Origin: Streptomyces solicavernae
GTDB taxonomy: Bacteria; Actinomycetota; Actinomycetes; Streptomycetales; Streptomycetaceae
Assembly: GCF_029968095.1 (NCBI RefSeq)
Contig: NZ_JASCIR010000006.1
Location: 1 to 64,000 of the forward strand
Length of the DNA stretch: 64,000 nucleotides
Direction of reading: 5' to 3'
Of the stretch, positions 53,960 to 62,490 are shown piece after piece (position 1 is the stretch's first letter; each line of letters starts with the position of its first letter). Under the pieces are notes generated by a model. It made no database searches and had not been told where the DNA came from. It saw only the letters and a list, made by a program, of their open reading frames with translations. The position numbers and the translations under genes are program-made.

Positions 53960-54030
53960 GGCCCGATCCTAGCGAACCATGTCTCTCGGGCCACTCGATT
54001 GCCATGTCCGCGCCCGGCACGCTGGCGTGC

Positions 54031-55407
54031 GTGACCGAGACGACCGCAGCCGACGCCTCCCCCAGCAGCCCCAGCAGCCCCAGCAGCCCCAGCAGCCCCA
54101 GCAGCCCCAGCAGCCCCAGCAGCTCCAGCAGCCCTCGCAGCCCCCGCAAGCCCCGTCCCGCGCCGTCCTCCGGCCGTATCCACCGCGCCTGGTTCGTCGC
54201 CGCCGTCGCCTTCGTGACGATCATCGGCGCCGCCGCCTTCCGCTCCCTGCCCGGCCTGCTCATCGACCCGCTGCACCGCGAGTTCGACTGGTCGCGCAGC
54301 ACGATCGGCTTCGCCGTCTCCGTGAACCTCGCGCTGTACGGGATCACCGCGCCGTTCGCCGCCGCGCTGATGGACCGCTTCGGCATCCGCCGCGTCGTCG
54401 CCGTGGCCCTGACCGTGATCGCGCTCGGCTCCGGGCTCGCCGTGTGGATGACGGCCGCCTGGCAGCTCATCCTCTACTGGGGGTTCCTGGTCGGCCTCGG
54501 CTCCGGCTCGATGGCGCTCGCGTTCGCCGCCACGGTCACCAACCGCTGGTTCACCGAGAAGCGCGGCCTGGTCACCGGCATCCTCACCGCCGCGAGCGCC
54601 TCCGGCCAGCTGATCTTCCTGCCGCTGCTCTCCTGGATGGTCGAGGGCCACGGCTGGCGCCCGGCCGCGATCACCGTCGCCCTGACCGCGCTCGCCGTCG
54701 TGCCGTTCGTCTGGCTGCTGCTCCGCGACCATCCGGCCGACGTGGGCCTCGCGCCGTACGGGGCCAAGGAGTTCGTGCCGAAGCCGCCGCCGGTGACCGG
54801 GGCCGCGCGCCGTGCCGTGACGGTGCTGTTCAAGGCGGCCCGCACCGGGCCGTTCTGGCTGCTCGCGGGCACCTTCGCGATCTGCGGCGCCTCCACCAAC
54901 GGCCTGATCCAGACCCACTTCGTGCCCGCCGCGCACGACCACGGCATGCCGATCACGGCCGCCGCCTCGCTGCTCGCGGTGATCGGCGTCTTCGACGTCA
55001 TCGGCACGATCTGCTCCGGCTGGCTCACCGACCGCTTCGACGCCCGCCGCCTGCTCGGCGTGTACTACGCGCTGCGCGGCATCTCGCTGCTCTTCCTGCC
55101 GATGCTGCTCGCGCCCGACGTGCGCCCGCCGATGCTGTTCTTCATTGTGTTCTACGGCCTCGACTGGGTCGCCACCGTCCCGCCGACCCTGGCCCTGTGC
55201 CGCGAGCACTACGGCGACGACTCGGCCATCGTCTTCGGCTGGGTCCTCGCCTCGCACCAGATCGGCGCGGCGGCGGTGGCGTTCCTCGGCGGTCTCGTAC
55301 GGGATGTGACGGGTTCGTACGACGTGGTCTGGTACGCGTCGGGGGCGCTGTGCGCGGCGGCGGCGCTGATGGCGGTGGTGATCCGCAGGGTCGCGCCTAC
55401 GCGGTGA
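54031..55407 (+). CDS. MFS transporter with Ser-Pro repeat N-terminus
   Basis: This protein of about 458 aa has a cytoplasmic N-terminus containing Pro-Ser-Ser repeats encoded by 9-bp CAGCCCCAG units (about 54061-54130). Twelve membrane segments follow, with MFS motif A-like DRFGIRRVVAVAL after TM2 and DRFDARRLLGV in the second half. It resembles monocarboxylate/oxalate-formate antiporter-like MFS proteins. GTG 54031 (VTETTAADAS) is my choice; ATG 54004 in frame is the alternative, and neither has a clear ribosome site. It diverges from the GlxA-type regulator. Substrate unknown. Confidence 0.82.
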   Translation: MTETTAADASPSSPSSPSSPSSPSSPSSPSSSSSPRSPRKPRPAPSSGRIHRAWFVAAVAFVTIIGAAAFRSLPGLLIDPLHREFDWSRSTIGFAVSVNLALYGITAPFAAALMDRFGIRRVVAVALTVIALGSGLAVWMTAAWQLILYWGFLVGLGSGSMALAFAATVTNRWFTEKRGLVTGILTAASASGQLIFLPLLSWMVEGHGWRPAAITVALTALAVVPFVWLLLRDHPADVGLAPYGAKEFVPKPPPVTGAARRAVTVLFKAARTGPFWLLAGTFAICGASTNGLIQTHFVPAAHDHGMPITAAASLLAVIGVFDVIGTICSGWLTDRFDARRLLGVYYALRGISLLFLPMLLAPDVRPPMLFFIVFYGLDWVATVPPTLALCREHYGDDSAIVFGWVLASHQIGAAAVAFLGGLVRDVTGSYDVVWYASGALCAAAALMAVVIRRVAPTR

Positions 55408-56035
55408 AGTGCCCGAACCGGCCCCGGTGGAACAGCAACGGCTCGCCCCCCTCCGCCACCGCGTCCAGGGCGTCCACCCGCCCCACCACGATCAGGTGGT
55501 CGCCCCCGGTGTGCACGGCGTGGATCGTGCAGTCCAGCCACGCCGGTACGCCGGTGAGGCGGGGCGCGCCGGACACCGGGGCCGGTCCGTGGCCGACGCC
55601 CGCGAACTTGTCGGCGCCGCTCACCGCGAAGCCGCGGCACAATTCGCCCTGGTCCGCGCCCAGTACGTTCACGCAGAACGCGCCCGCGCGGGCGATCCGC
55701 GGCCAGGTCGTCGACGTACGCGCGACCATGAACGCGATCAGCGGCGGGTCCAGGGAGAGCGAGGCGAACGACTGGCAGGCGAAGCCGGCGGGGCCCTCGG
55801 CGTCGCGGGCCGTGATCACGGTGACCCCGGAGGCGAAGTGGCCGAGCACCCGCCGGAACTCGCCCGGGTCGAGCGGCAGCCGCTCGTCCTCGCGGACGGC
55901 GCGCAGGCCGGGGCGAGGGCGGGGGTGCGGGTGCGCGTCCGGGTGGGCGCGCGCGGGGGCGGGCTCGGCGACCGTGGCGGCGCCGACGGACCTGAGGTAT
56001 CGGACGGCCGTTTCGGCCATCCCTGCGTGTCCCAT
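55397..56035 (-). CDS. flavin reductase-family protein (HsaB-like)
   Basis: This 212-aa protein has the FMN-binding split-barrel pattern FRRVLGHFASGVTVITARDA near residue 65, GFACQSFASLSLDPPLIAFM near 90 and FCVNVLGADQGELCRGFA near 120. Such proteins supply reduced flavin to two-component monooxygenases (for example HsaB with HsaA). No monooxygenase gene is in the window. ATG 56035 has AGAGG five bases upstream and a regulon palindrome at 56053-56069, so it is a regulon member. The 3' end overlaps the MFS gene by 11 bases. Confidence 0.85.
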   Translation of the reverse strand: MGHAGMAETAVRYLRSVGAATVAEPAPARAHPDAHPHPRPRPGLRAVREDERLPLDPGEFRRVLGHFASGVTVITARDAEGPAGFACQSFASLSLDPPLIAFMVARTSTTWPRIARAGAFCVNVLGADQGELCRGFAVSGADKFAGVGHGPAPVSGAPRLTGVPAWLDCTIHAVHTGGDHLIVVGRVDALDAVAEGGEPLLFHRGRFGHFTA

Positions 56036-56052
56036 CACACCTCTCATTGAAG

Positions 56053-56069
56053 CTGACGGAGCGTCAGAT
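56053..56069. promoter_or_regulatory. regulon palindrome before flavin reductase (CTGACGGAGCGTCAGAT)
   Basis: CTGACG-GAG-CGTCAG is a perfect inverted repeat of six bases about three, 18 bases before the start of the flavin reductase gene. Confidence 0.7.
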
Positions 56070-56082
56070 AGGAACCCTCGCG

Positions 56083-56133
56083 ACCCCGTCCCGTCAACCG
56101 ACCCCGTCCCGTCAACCGACCCCGTCCCGTCAA
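56083..56133. repeat. 3 x 18-bp tandem repeat (ACCCCGTCCCGTCAACCG)
   Basis: Two exact 18-bp units and a third partial one end inside the stop codon of the enoyl-CoA hydratase gene (56130-56132). Confidence 0.85.
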
Positions 56134-56921
56134 CGCCCGCGGTACACCGGGCTGCGCCGCTCCACGAAGCTCGCCACGCCCTCGTTCGCGTCCGCCGTCG
56201 TCATGTTGATCTCCTGCGCCGCCGCCTCCGCCGCGAACGCCGCGCTGCGGTCGACCTCCAGGGAGGCGTTGACCAGCTGTTTCGTCAGGGCGATGGCCCG
56301 GGTCGGCCCCTGCGCGAGCCGTTCGGCCCAGGCGTGCGCGGTCTTCTCCAGCTCGTCCGCCGGTACGACGCGGTTGACGAGCCCGAGCCGCTCCGCCTCC
56401 GCCGCGCTCACCGCGTCCCCGAAGAACATCAGCTCCTTGGCGCGCTGCGGGCCGATGAGGCGGGGCAGGAGGTACGCGCCGCCGCCGTCCGGGACGAGGC
56501 CGCGGCGTACGAACACCTCGATGAACTTGGCGTGCTCGGCGGCGATGACGAGGTCGCAGGCGAACGCGAGGTGCGCGCCGAGGCCGGCGGCGGTGCCGTT
56601 CACGGCGGCGATCACCGGTTTCTCGCAGTCCAGGACCGCGGCGATGAGGCGTTGGGCGCCGCGGCGGATGGTGCGGGCCACGTCGCCGGGTACGCGCTCG
56701 GCGGGCGCGGGCCCGCCTCGCAGGTCCGCGCCCGCGCAGAAGCCTTTGCCGGTGGCGGTGAGGACGACGGCGCGGATCTCCGGGTCGGCGGAGGCGGCGT
56801 CGAGGAGGGCGATGAGGTGTTCTCGCTGGTCCCGGGTGAGGGCGTTCATGGAGTCGGGGCGGTTGAGGGTGAGGGTGGTGATGTGGTCGGTGGTGGAGTG
56901 GAGGAGGGGTGAGGCGGTCAT
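56130..56921 (-). CDS. enoyl-CoA hydratase/isomerase
   Basis: This 263-aa crotonase has the oxyanion-hole segments GKGFCAGADLRGGPAP near residue 60 and NGTAAGLGAHLAFACDLVIA near 107. A carboxylate region lies at FVRRGLVPDGGGAYLLPRLI near 138, close to PaaG/FadB-like isomerases and hydratases. It hydrates or isomerises an enoyl-CoA of the right-hand pathway. CGGAG lies four bases before ATG 56921. It is followed, across a short repeat, by the flavin reductase gene in the same direction. Confidence 0.87.
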   Translation of the reverse strand: MTASPLLHSTTDHITTLTLNRPDSMNALTRDQREHLIALLDAASADPEIRAVVLTATGKGFCAGADLRGGPAPAERVPGDVARTIRRGAQRLIAAVLDCEKPVIAAVNGTAAGLGAHLAFACDLVIAAEHAKFIEVFVRRGLVPDGGGAYLLPRLIGPQRAKELMFFGDAVSAAEAERLGLVNRVVPADELEKTAHAWAERLAQGPTRAIALTKQLVNASLEVDRSAAFAAEAAAQEINMTTADANEGVASFVERRSPVYRGR

Positions 56922-56940
56922 GGGACTCCGTAAGGTGTCG

Positions 56941-57058
56941 GGCGCCCCGACAGGGGCGCGGGGAACTGCGCGAGGGGCCACGGCGGAGCCGCAGCCGAAC
57001 GACGGCCGAATCAGCCGCTGCGGCGTTTGAGGAGCGGGGGGCCGGGGGCGGAGCCCCC
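56941..57058. repeat. common Streptomyces-type intergenic hairpin repeats
   Basis: GCGCCCC-GACA-GGGGCGC (56941-56958) runs into GGGGCGCGGGGAACTGCGCG. Later GGGGGC-GGA-GCCCCC occurs at 57044-57058. By memory, both words are very frequent between genes in Streptomyces genomes. They probably serve as terminators of the ligase transcript. Confidence 0.7.
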
Positions 57059-57072
57059 TGGGGTGAGGTGGG

Positions 57073-59328
57073 CTACCTGCACACGGCCAGCGCGTCCAGC
57101 GCCACCGCGCCCTGTCCCCGGGGCAGCACCATCAACGGGTTGATGTCCAACTCCGCCAGCTCATCGCCCAGTTCAAGCGCCACCCGCTGCACGCGGAGGA
57201 CCACCTCGACCAGCGCGTCCACATCCACCGGCGGCCCGCCCCGCACCCCCTCAAGCAGCGCCCGCCCCCGCAGCTCCGACAGCATCGCCCGCGCCTGGTC
57301 CTCCCCGAAGGGCGGCACCCGTACCGCCGCGTCGTTCAGGACCTCGACCAGGACGCCGCCGAGCCCGACCGTCACCGTCGGCCCGAACAGCTCGTCCTGT
57401 GTCACCCCCACGACCATCTCGACGCCCCGCTCCACCATCTGGCAGACGAGTACGCCGTCCAGGTCGATGCCCTCGTACCGGGCGATGTCGGTCAGCTCGC
57501 GGTACGCGTCCCGGACCTGGCTCGCGGAGGTCAGCCCGACCTTGACCAGGCCGAGTTCCGTCTTGTGGGCGATGCGCGCGCCGGACGCCTTCATCACCAC
57601 CGGGTAGCCCACCTGCCCCGCCGCCCGTACCGCCGCCGCCGCGCTCGTCACCAGCTGCTCGCGCGGGACGCGTATCCCGTACGCCCGCAGCAGCTGCTTC
57701 GCCGCGTGCTCGCTGAGCTGCTGCCCGGGCCGCATCAGCGCCTGCGCCTTGCGGTACGAGGGGGACGGGGTGCGGGGCGCGTCCGTGAAGGGGGAGCGGT
57801 AGTCGGCGGTGAAGCGGTGGTGGTCCAGGTAGGCGCGTACGGCTGTGATGCAGTTGGCGAACGTACGGAAGGTCGCGACGCGGGACGAGCCGAGCAGGGT
57901 TTCGCGGTACGCGGCCTCCGTGCCGACCGGCGAGCCCCAGACCACGCACACCAGCTTGTCGGTGCGCTCGGCCGCCGCCACCAGGTCCTGGGCGAGCTTG
58001 TCGCTCATCGGCGGGAAGGGCCCGGTGATGGGGCAGATCAGGACGCCTACGTCCGGGTCGTCGAGGATCGCCTCGATGATCTTCGGGCCGCGCCAGTCGC
58101 CCACCGGGTGGCCGCCGTTGTCGACCGGGTTGGCGACGCCCAGGTACGGCGGGATCCACTCGTGCAGCTCGTCCTGCTTGGCCTGGGAGAGGGTGGGCAG
58201 GTGGAGCCCGGCCTCCGTCGCGAGGTCGGCGAAGTGGGCGCCGGTGCCGCCGGAGATGGAGTAGACGACGACTCCCTCCGCCTGCGGCCTGCGTGCCCGT
58301 GCCAACAGGGTTGCCGTGTCCTGGAGTTCGTCGAGCCCGTCGACCCGGATCACCCCGAACTGCCGCATCGCCGCGTCCACCACGGTGTCGGCGCCGGTGA
58401 GCTTCCCGGTGTGCGAGGCGGCCGTCCGCGCGCCCGTCTCCGTGCGGCCCACCTTCACCGCGACCACCGGCACCCCGCGCCGCGCCGCGTGATCGGCGGC
58501 GAGCAGGAAGGACCGGCCGTCCTTCAGCCCTTCGACGTACGCGGCGATCGCCCCGACCTCGGGCCGGCTCGCGAAGTAGGAGAGGAAGTCGGCGGTCTCC
58601 AGATCGGCCTCGTTGCCGGTCGGCGCCCAGTGCGAGAGGCGTACGCCGATCTCCTGCAGGGTGAAGACCGGCCTGCCCTGGTGACCGGACTGGGTGATCA
58701 GGGCGATCGCCGGTCCTTCCAGGTCGTCGCGGAACTCCTCGAAGGCGTTGAGGTTGGTGTTGGGGCCGAGGAGGCGGATTCCGGAGCGTTCGACGGCGGC
58801 GGTCAGGCGGGCCTGTGCCTCGGCGCCCTCCTCGCCGGTCTCGGCGAACCCGGAGGCGAAGGCGACCGCGAACCTCACCTTGGCCTCGGCCAGCTCCTCG
58901 ACCACGGGCAGCGGGTCGCCGACGAGCAGCACGGCCAGGTCGACCTGCTCGGGCAGCTCGGCGACGGACGGCACGCAGGGCAGCCCGAAGACGGTCTCGC
59001 GGGCCGGGTGCACGGGGTGGATGCGGGCGCCGACCCGCTCGGCCCAGGCGATCAGCTGCCGCGTGATGCCGGTGTTGGGCCGCCCCTCGGCGTCGGACGC
59101 GCCGACGACGGCCACGGACTCGGGCCGGAAGAAGCGGTCCAGGTCGGGGACGTCGGCGTGCAGGGGGCGGCCGCTGACGTCTAGGTCGAGAGTGGTTTCC
59201 CCGGCCCCGGGGCCGTGCGCGGTGCCGGGCGCGGTGCCGTGCACGGTGGGTGCGGGGTGGTCGCCGCAGGCCACTACGCGGGCGCGGCGGGGGTCGGTGG
59301 TGAGGGTGCCGTGCGTCGATCCAAGCAT
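57073..59328 (-). CDS. acyl-CoA synthetase, NDP-forming (acetate-CoA ligase family)
   Basis: This 751-aa protein combines a CoA-binding domain (about 65-165: FFRPESVAVVGASDAEGRPN), two succinyl-CoA-synthetase-like ligase domains with the phosphohistidine loop AASHTGKLTGADTVVDAAMR near residue 300, and a C-terminal ATP-grasp domain (about 530-751: YPVVMKASGARIAHKTELGL, AELDINPLMVLPRG). It forms or cleaves an acyl-CoA with ATP and phosphate. The N-terminal 60 residues are low complexity and ATG 59328 is therefore not certain. Two regulon palindromes lie upstream. Confidence 0.87.
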   Translation of the reverse strand: MLGSTHGTLTTDPRRARVVACGDHPAPTVHGTAPGTAHGPGAGETTLDLDVSGRPLHADVPDLDRFFRPESVAVVGASDAEGRPNTGITRQLIAWAERVGARIHPVHPARETVFGLPCVPSVAELPEQVDLAVLLVGDPLPVVEELAEAKVRFAVAFASGFAETGEEGAEAQARLTAAVERSGIRLLGPNTNLNAFEEFRDDLEGPAIALITQSGHQGRPVFTLQEIGVRLSHWAPTGNEADLETADFLSYFASRPEVGAIAAYVEGLKDGRSFLLAADHAARRGVPVVAVKVGRTETGARTAASHTGKLTGADTVVDAAMRQFGVIRVDGLDELQDTATLLARARRPQAEGVVVYSISGGTGAHFADLATEAGLHLPTLSQAKQDELHEWIPPYLGVANPVDNGGHPVGDWRGPKIIEAILDDPDVGVLICPITGPFPPMSDKLAQDLVAAAERTDKLVCVVWGSPVGTEAAYRETLLGSSRVATFRTFANCITAVRAYLDHHRFTADYRSPFTDAPRTPSPSYRKAQALMRPGQQLSEHAAKQLLRAYGIRVPREQLVTSAAAAVRAAGQVGYPVVMKASGARIAHKTELGLVKVGLTSASQVRDAYRELTDIARYEGIDLDGVLVCQMVERGVEMVVGVTQDELFGPTVTVGLGGVLVEVLNDAAVRVPPFGEDQARAMLSELRGRALLEGVRGGPPVDVDALVEVVLRVQRVALELGDELAELDINPLMVLPRGQGAVALDALAVCR

Positions 59329-59372
59329 CGCTGAGGCCCGCCTCCTGGGTGCCGCGGTATCGGTTCGTCGAG

Positions 59373-59411
59373 CTGACGCCCTGTCAGATTACTTAACTGA
59401 CGTCCTGTCAG
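59373..59411. promoter_or_regulatory. two regulon palindromes upstream of the NDP-forming ligase
   Basis: CTGACGCCCTGTCAG (59373-59387) and CTGACGTCCTGTCAG (59397-59411) are 24 bases apart start to start. Each is CTGAC-N5-GTCAG. Confidence 0.7.
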
Positions 59412-59511
59412 GAACCTCTGTGCGGCGCGAGCTTGTTTCCTTCCCCTTCCTGGCCCTTTCGAGGCGCCGCCCCCTTGCGCGCGCGCCACCCTGTCCGTAG
59501 AACTCATATAA

Positions 59512-59527
59512 CTGACGTGCCGTCAGA
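59512..59527. promoter_or_regulatory. regulon palindrome before the DoxX gene (CTGACGTGCCGTCAGA)
   Basis: CTGACG and CGTCAG are separated by TGC. It lies 24 bases before the DoxX ATG. TATAAC in the preceding bases (59507-59512) may be the -10. Confidence 0.65.
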
Positions 59528-59551
59528 AACGAATGAAGGGGCGGGCAGGAC

Positions 59552-60004
59552 ATGCAGACGATCTGGATCGGCGGCGCCGAATGGCTTGCCGTGCTCCGCA
59601 TCGGGCTCGGCCTGTGGTGGCTGGAGAGCTGGCGGCACAAGGACAGGAAGGGCTGGTTCGAGCGCGGTACGGGGATCGCCTGGGCCGCCGACGTCGCGGG
59701 CAAGCACAAGTGGCCGGCCGTGAGGAGCGGCTTCGAGAGCGTGGTCGCGCCGCGCCCCAAGCTCATGGCGTACGTCGTCGTCTACGCCGAACTCGCCCTC
59801 GGACTCGGCCTGATCAGCGGTTTCCTCACGCCGATAGCCCTGGTCGGCGGGCTGCTCCTGAACCTGCTCTATCTCGTCCTGATGATCCACGACTGGGCCG
59901 AGCAGGGGCAGAACGCGATGATGGCGCTGATCTCCCTCGTCGCCCTCCTCGGCATGTCCTGGCAGACCTGGTCACTCGACTCCGCGATGGGACTGTTCCT
60001 CTGA
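59552..60004 (+). CDS. DoxX-family membrane protein
   Basis: This 150-aa protein has four likely membrane segments (about 8-25, 72-92, 93-112 and 120-140) and the DoxX-like WWLESWRHKDRKGWF after the first. DoxX proteins are small quinone- or redox-linked membrane proteins; the exact role is open. CAGGA lies next to ATG 59552. The stop and the next ATG overlap (TGATG), tying it to the DUF35 gene. It sits behind a regulon palindrome. Confidence 0.75.
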   Translation: MQTIWIGGAEWLAVLRIGLGLWWLESWRHKDRKGWFERGTGIAWAADVAGKHKWPAVRSGFESVVAPRPKLMAYVVVYAELALGLGLISGFLTPIALVGGLLLNLLYLVLMIHDWAEQGQNAMMALISLVALLGMSWQTWSLDSAMGLFL

Positions 60005-60432
60005 TGGCGGCCACCTCCGACTCCGTCCGCTTCGACCTGCCCGAGCCCGACGCCTTCACCCGGCCCTACTGGGACGCGGCGGCCGAGGGGAAGCTGCTGC
60101 TCCGCCGCTGCGGGGCCTGCGGCCGTACGCACCACTACCCGCGCGAGTTCTGCCCGCACTGCTGGCACGACGCCGACGTCGAGTGGATCGAGGCGGCGGG
60201 CACCGCGACCCTCTACACCTGGTCCGTCGTGCACCGCAACGACCTGCCGCCGTTCGGCTCCCGTACGCCCTATGTCGCCGCCGTGGTCGACCTCGCCGAA
60301 GGCCCCCGCATGATGACCGAGGTCGTGGACTGCCCGGAGGGGCGGCTGCGGGTCGGCATGGAGCTGGACGTGGCCTTCCGTGCCGAGTGCGACGGGGAAA
60401 TCGTGGTGCCCGTGTTCCGGCCGCGCGGTTGA
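60004..60432 (+). CDS. Zn-ribbon OB-fold protein (DUF35), thiolase partner
   Basis: This 142-aa protein has an N-terminal rubredoxin-like zinc ribbon CGACGRTHHYPREFCPHC (residues 36-53), then an OB fold (about 65-140: GTATLYTWSVVHRNDLPPFG). DUF35 proteins bind thiolase-like enzymes. In steroid side-chain breakdown they form a retro-aldolase with Ltp2. The thiolase-like gene at 62.7-63.9 kb under the same operator is the natural partner. Translation is coupled to DoxX. Confidence 0.87.
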   Translation: MAATSDSVRFDLPEPDAFTRPYWDAAAEGKLLLRRCGACGRTHHYPREFCPHCWHDADVEWIEAAGTATLYTWSVVHRNDLPPFGSRTPYVAAVVDLAEGPRMMTEVVDCPEGRLRVGMELDVAFRAECDGEIVVPVFRPRG

Positions 60433-60440
60433 ATGGCCGG

Positions 60441-61019
60441 GTGATCTTCCGTCTGAACAGAACCGAACTCCACGCCGAAGGGCTGCGTCTGCGCCCCTGG
60501 GACCCCGCCTCCGACTCCGATGTGTCGGCCTACCTGCTGGGCGTCACCGACCCTGAGTTCCGGCGCTTCAACAACCCGCTGCGCCATGTCGACGACCTGG
60601 ACGCGGCCCGGCTCGCGCTGCGGGAACGGGCCCGGCAGTGGGAGACGGGCGCGGAGGGCGGGCTCTGCGTCACCGGCGCGGACGACGGCACGGTCCTCGG
60701 GCACGTCAGCCTCAAGTCCCTGTACTGGCCGAACCGTTCGGCGGCCGTCGGCTACTGGGTGCTGCCCGAGGCCCGCGGCCGCGGCGTCGCGTCCCGCGCC
60801 CTCACCCTGGTCACCGACTGGGCCTTCACGCTCGGCGTGCACCGCATCGCCCTCGACCACGCCGTCACCAACACCGCCTCCTGCCGCGTCGCCGAACGCT
60901 GCGGCTTCGCCCACGAGGGCACCCTCCGCGACTCCCACCGCAACGCGGACGGGACGTACCAGGACGCGCATCTGCACGGGCGGGTGCGGGGGGAGGGGGC
61001 GGCCGCAGGGCAGGCGTAG
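60441..61019 (+). CDS. GNAT-family N-acetyltransferase
   Basis: This 192-aa acetyltransferase is of the RimJ/RimL-like type. LHAEGLRLRPWDPASDSDVS near the start, VGYWVLPEARGRGVASRALT near residue 105 (acetyl-CoA loop R-G-x-G-x-A) and VTNTASCRVAERCGFAHEGT near 145 are typical. The acceptor is unknown, possibly a protein N-terminus or small molecule. Start GTG 60441 has no clear ribosome site. It follows the DUF35 gene by eight bases but need not share its function. Confidence 0.82.
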   Translation: MIFRLNRTELHAEGLRLRPWDPASDSDVSAYLLGVTDPEFRRFNNPLRHVDDLDAARLALRERARQWETGAEGGLCVTGADDGTVLGHVSLKSLYWPNRSAAVGYWVLPEARGRGVASRALTLVTDWAFTLGVHRIALDHAVTNTASCRVAERCGFAHEGTLRDSHRNADGTYQDAHLHGRVRGEGAAAGQA

Positions 61020-61063
61020 CGAGCTGTCGCTTCCACGTGTGGACTACGCGGCAGGGGGTCGCC

Positions 61064-61332
61064 ATGGCCAAGGAACCCGCGGCGCGAGCGAGCCGAGTGG
61101 AGAGACTGGCCGACGCGGTGGCCGCCTTCGACCCGCTGCCTTTCGACGGCGAGGCGTCCGCGCGCTGCGGAACCCTCGTCTCGTTGACCATCGCTGCTCG
61201 GCGGACCCGCGACCGCGCAGGCCGGACCTGATGATCGCCGCGATCGCGTCGGTCGCCGGGCTGCCGCTGTTCACGCGGAACGCGGGCGACTTCAAGGGGC
61301 TCGACAGCGCCGTCACGGTCGTGGCCGTGTAA
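61064..61332 (+). pseudogene. VapC-like PIN toxin remnant with frameshift
   Basis: One frame reads ARASRVERLADAVAAFDPLP then FDGEASARCG. After a frame change near 61200-61215 another frame gives PDLMIAAIASVAGLPLFTRN then AGDFKGLDSAVTVVAV, the C-terminal half of a VapC PIN domain with its D and RN..DF motif. The N-terminal strand with the first aspartate and any antitoxin gene are missing. A relic. Confidence 0.7.
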
Positions 61333-61335
61333 GGC

Positions 61336-62040
61336 CTACGGCCACAGCAGCCCCGTGGACCAGCCCTCGCCCTCCCGCCGGTACCGCAGGCGTACGTGGC
61401 GGCGCCTCGCGTCGCCCTGAAAGAACTCCAGCTCGTTCGCGGTGAGTTCGTAGAGGGTCCAGGTCGGGACGTCGGTGTCCGGGTGGCGGTCGGCCCGGTC
61501 CCAGGCCGACTGTGATGCGGACGCCAACTCGGCTGCGGAGCCCAGGGGTTCGCTCTGCCGGCCGACGAGGGCCGCCGCGAGCGCGCCGGTCGAGCGGGCG
61601 TGCAGGTCGGCCTGGGCCCGCTCGGGCGGGGCCGTGGTCACCGTGCCGCGGACGCGGATCTGGCGGCCGAGCCGTGGCCAGTAGAAGTGCAGGGCGGCCT
61701 GCGGGCGGGCGGCGAGCTGGCGGCCCTTGCGGCTGCCGGAGTGCGAGGCGAACTCCCAGACCCCGTCGGCGGCGCCGTGCAGCATCAGCGTGCGGACGTC
61801 GGGCAGGCCGTCCGCGTCGGCCGTGGCGAGCTGCATCGTGTGCGGCTCGGGCTGCCCGGCCGCGCAGGCGTCGGCGAACCAGGAGTGGAACAGCTCCGTC
61901 GGGGAGCCGGGCGCCGCCTCCGGGTCGAAGGGCGGGAGGTGGTCCACGTCCCAGACGCGCTGGGCGTGCAGCAGGGCGCGGAAGGCGGCGGCCCCGGTCT
62001 GTGCGGTCGCTTCGTTCCTACGGGGATTCGCTTCGTTCAT
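61336..62040 (-). CDS. PdxH/PhzG-like FMN-dependent pyridoxamine-phosphate oxidase family protein
   Basis: This 234-aa split-barrel flavoprotein has the substrate/FMN region MQLATADADGLPDVRTLMLH near residue 70, EFASHSGSRKGRQLAARPQA near 97 and LHFYWPRLGRQIRVRGTV near 117. The C-terminal LEFFQGDARRRHVRLRYRRE parallels the PdxH VEFWQG...R.RY motif. It is a second PdxH-like enzyme beside the true pdxH at 19.5 kb and may oxidise another substrate. ATG 62040; a direct repeat of TACGGGGATT surrounds the start region. Confidence 0.82.
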   Translation of the reverse strand: MNEANPRRNEATAQTGAAAFRALLHAQRVWDVDHLPPFDPEAAPGSPTELFHSWFADACAAGQPEPHTMQLATADADGLPDVRTLMLHGAADGVWEFASHSGSRKGRQLAARPQAALHFYWPRLGRQIRVRGTVTTAPPERAQADLHARSTGALAAALVGRQSEPLGSAAELASASQSAWDRADRHPDTDVPTWTLYELTANELEFFQGDARRRHVRLRYRREGEGWSTGLLWP

Positions 62041-62067
62041 ACGGGGATTGTCGCTGCCCGGCGCCGC

Positions 62068-62490
62068 TCAGACCTGCCCGAGGTCCGCCGAGTACCAGTG
62101 CTCGGGGCGCATGCGGAACACCGTGTTCTCGCCGAGGTTCTCCGCCGAGTACTGCAGGTAACCCTCGACCTTGTCGGCCGGGAGGTAGCGCGCCGTCATC
62201 TCCCGCAGCTGCTCCTCGGTGCCCTTCTCGGCGCGGACCACGGGGCCCTCCACCGACACGTACCGGAGCGTGGGAGCGACCCGGTCGACCATCAGGGAGA
62301 AGCGGCCCGCCGCCTCGATCAGCCGGGCCTTCTTGCTGTCGGCGGCAGTGATCACCCACAGCTCGCCGCCCGGCGTGTACTGGTACCAGATCGGCAGGGT
62401 CAGCGGCGCCCTGCCCTCCTCGTTGACCGAGATCGCGCCGATGTGCGGCTCGGCCAGGAACTTCTCGCGCTCGTCAGGGGTCAGCGGCAT
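62068..62490 (-). CDS. PPOX-class, probably F420-binding, oxidoreductase
   Basis: This 140-aa single split-barrel protein includes FLAEPHIGAISVNEEGRAPL, TLPIWYQYTPGGELWVITAA and DSKKARLIEAAGRFSLMVDR, then RYVSVEGPVV. The order fits actinobacterial PPOX proteins that bind F420 or heme products. GAGGGAG lies six bases before ATG 62490. The adjacent PdxH-like gene downstream runs in the same direction after a 27-base gap. The cofactor is not provable from sequence. Confidence 0.8.
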   Translation of the reverse strand: MPLTPDEREKFLAEPHIGAISVNEEGRAPLTLPIWYQYTPGGELWVITAADSKKARLIEAAGRFSLMVDRVAPTLRYVSVEGPVVRAEKGTEEQLREMTARYLPADKVEGYLQYSAENLGENTVFRMRPEHWYSADLGQV

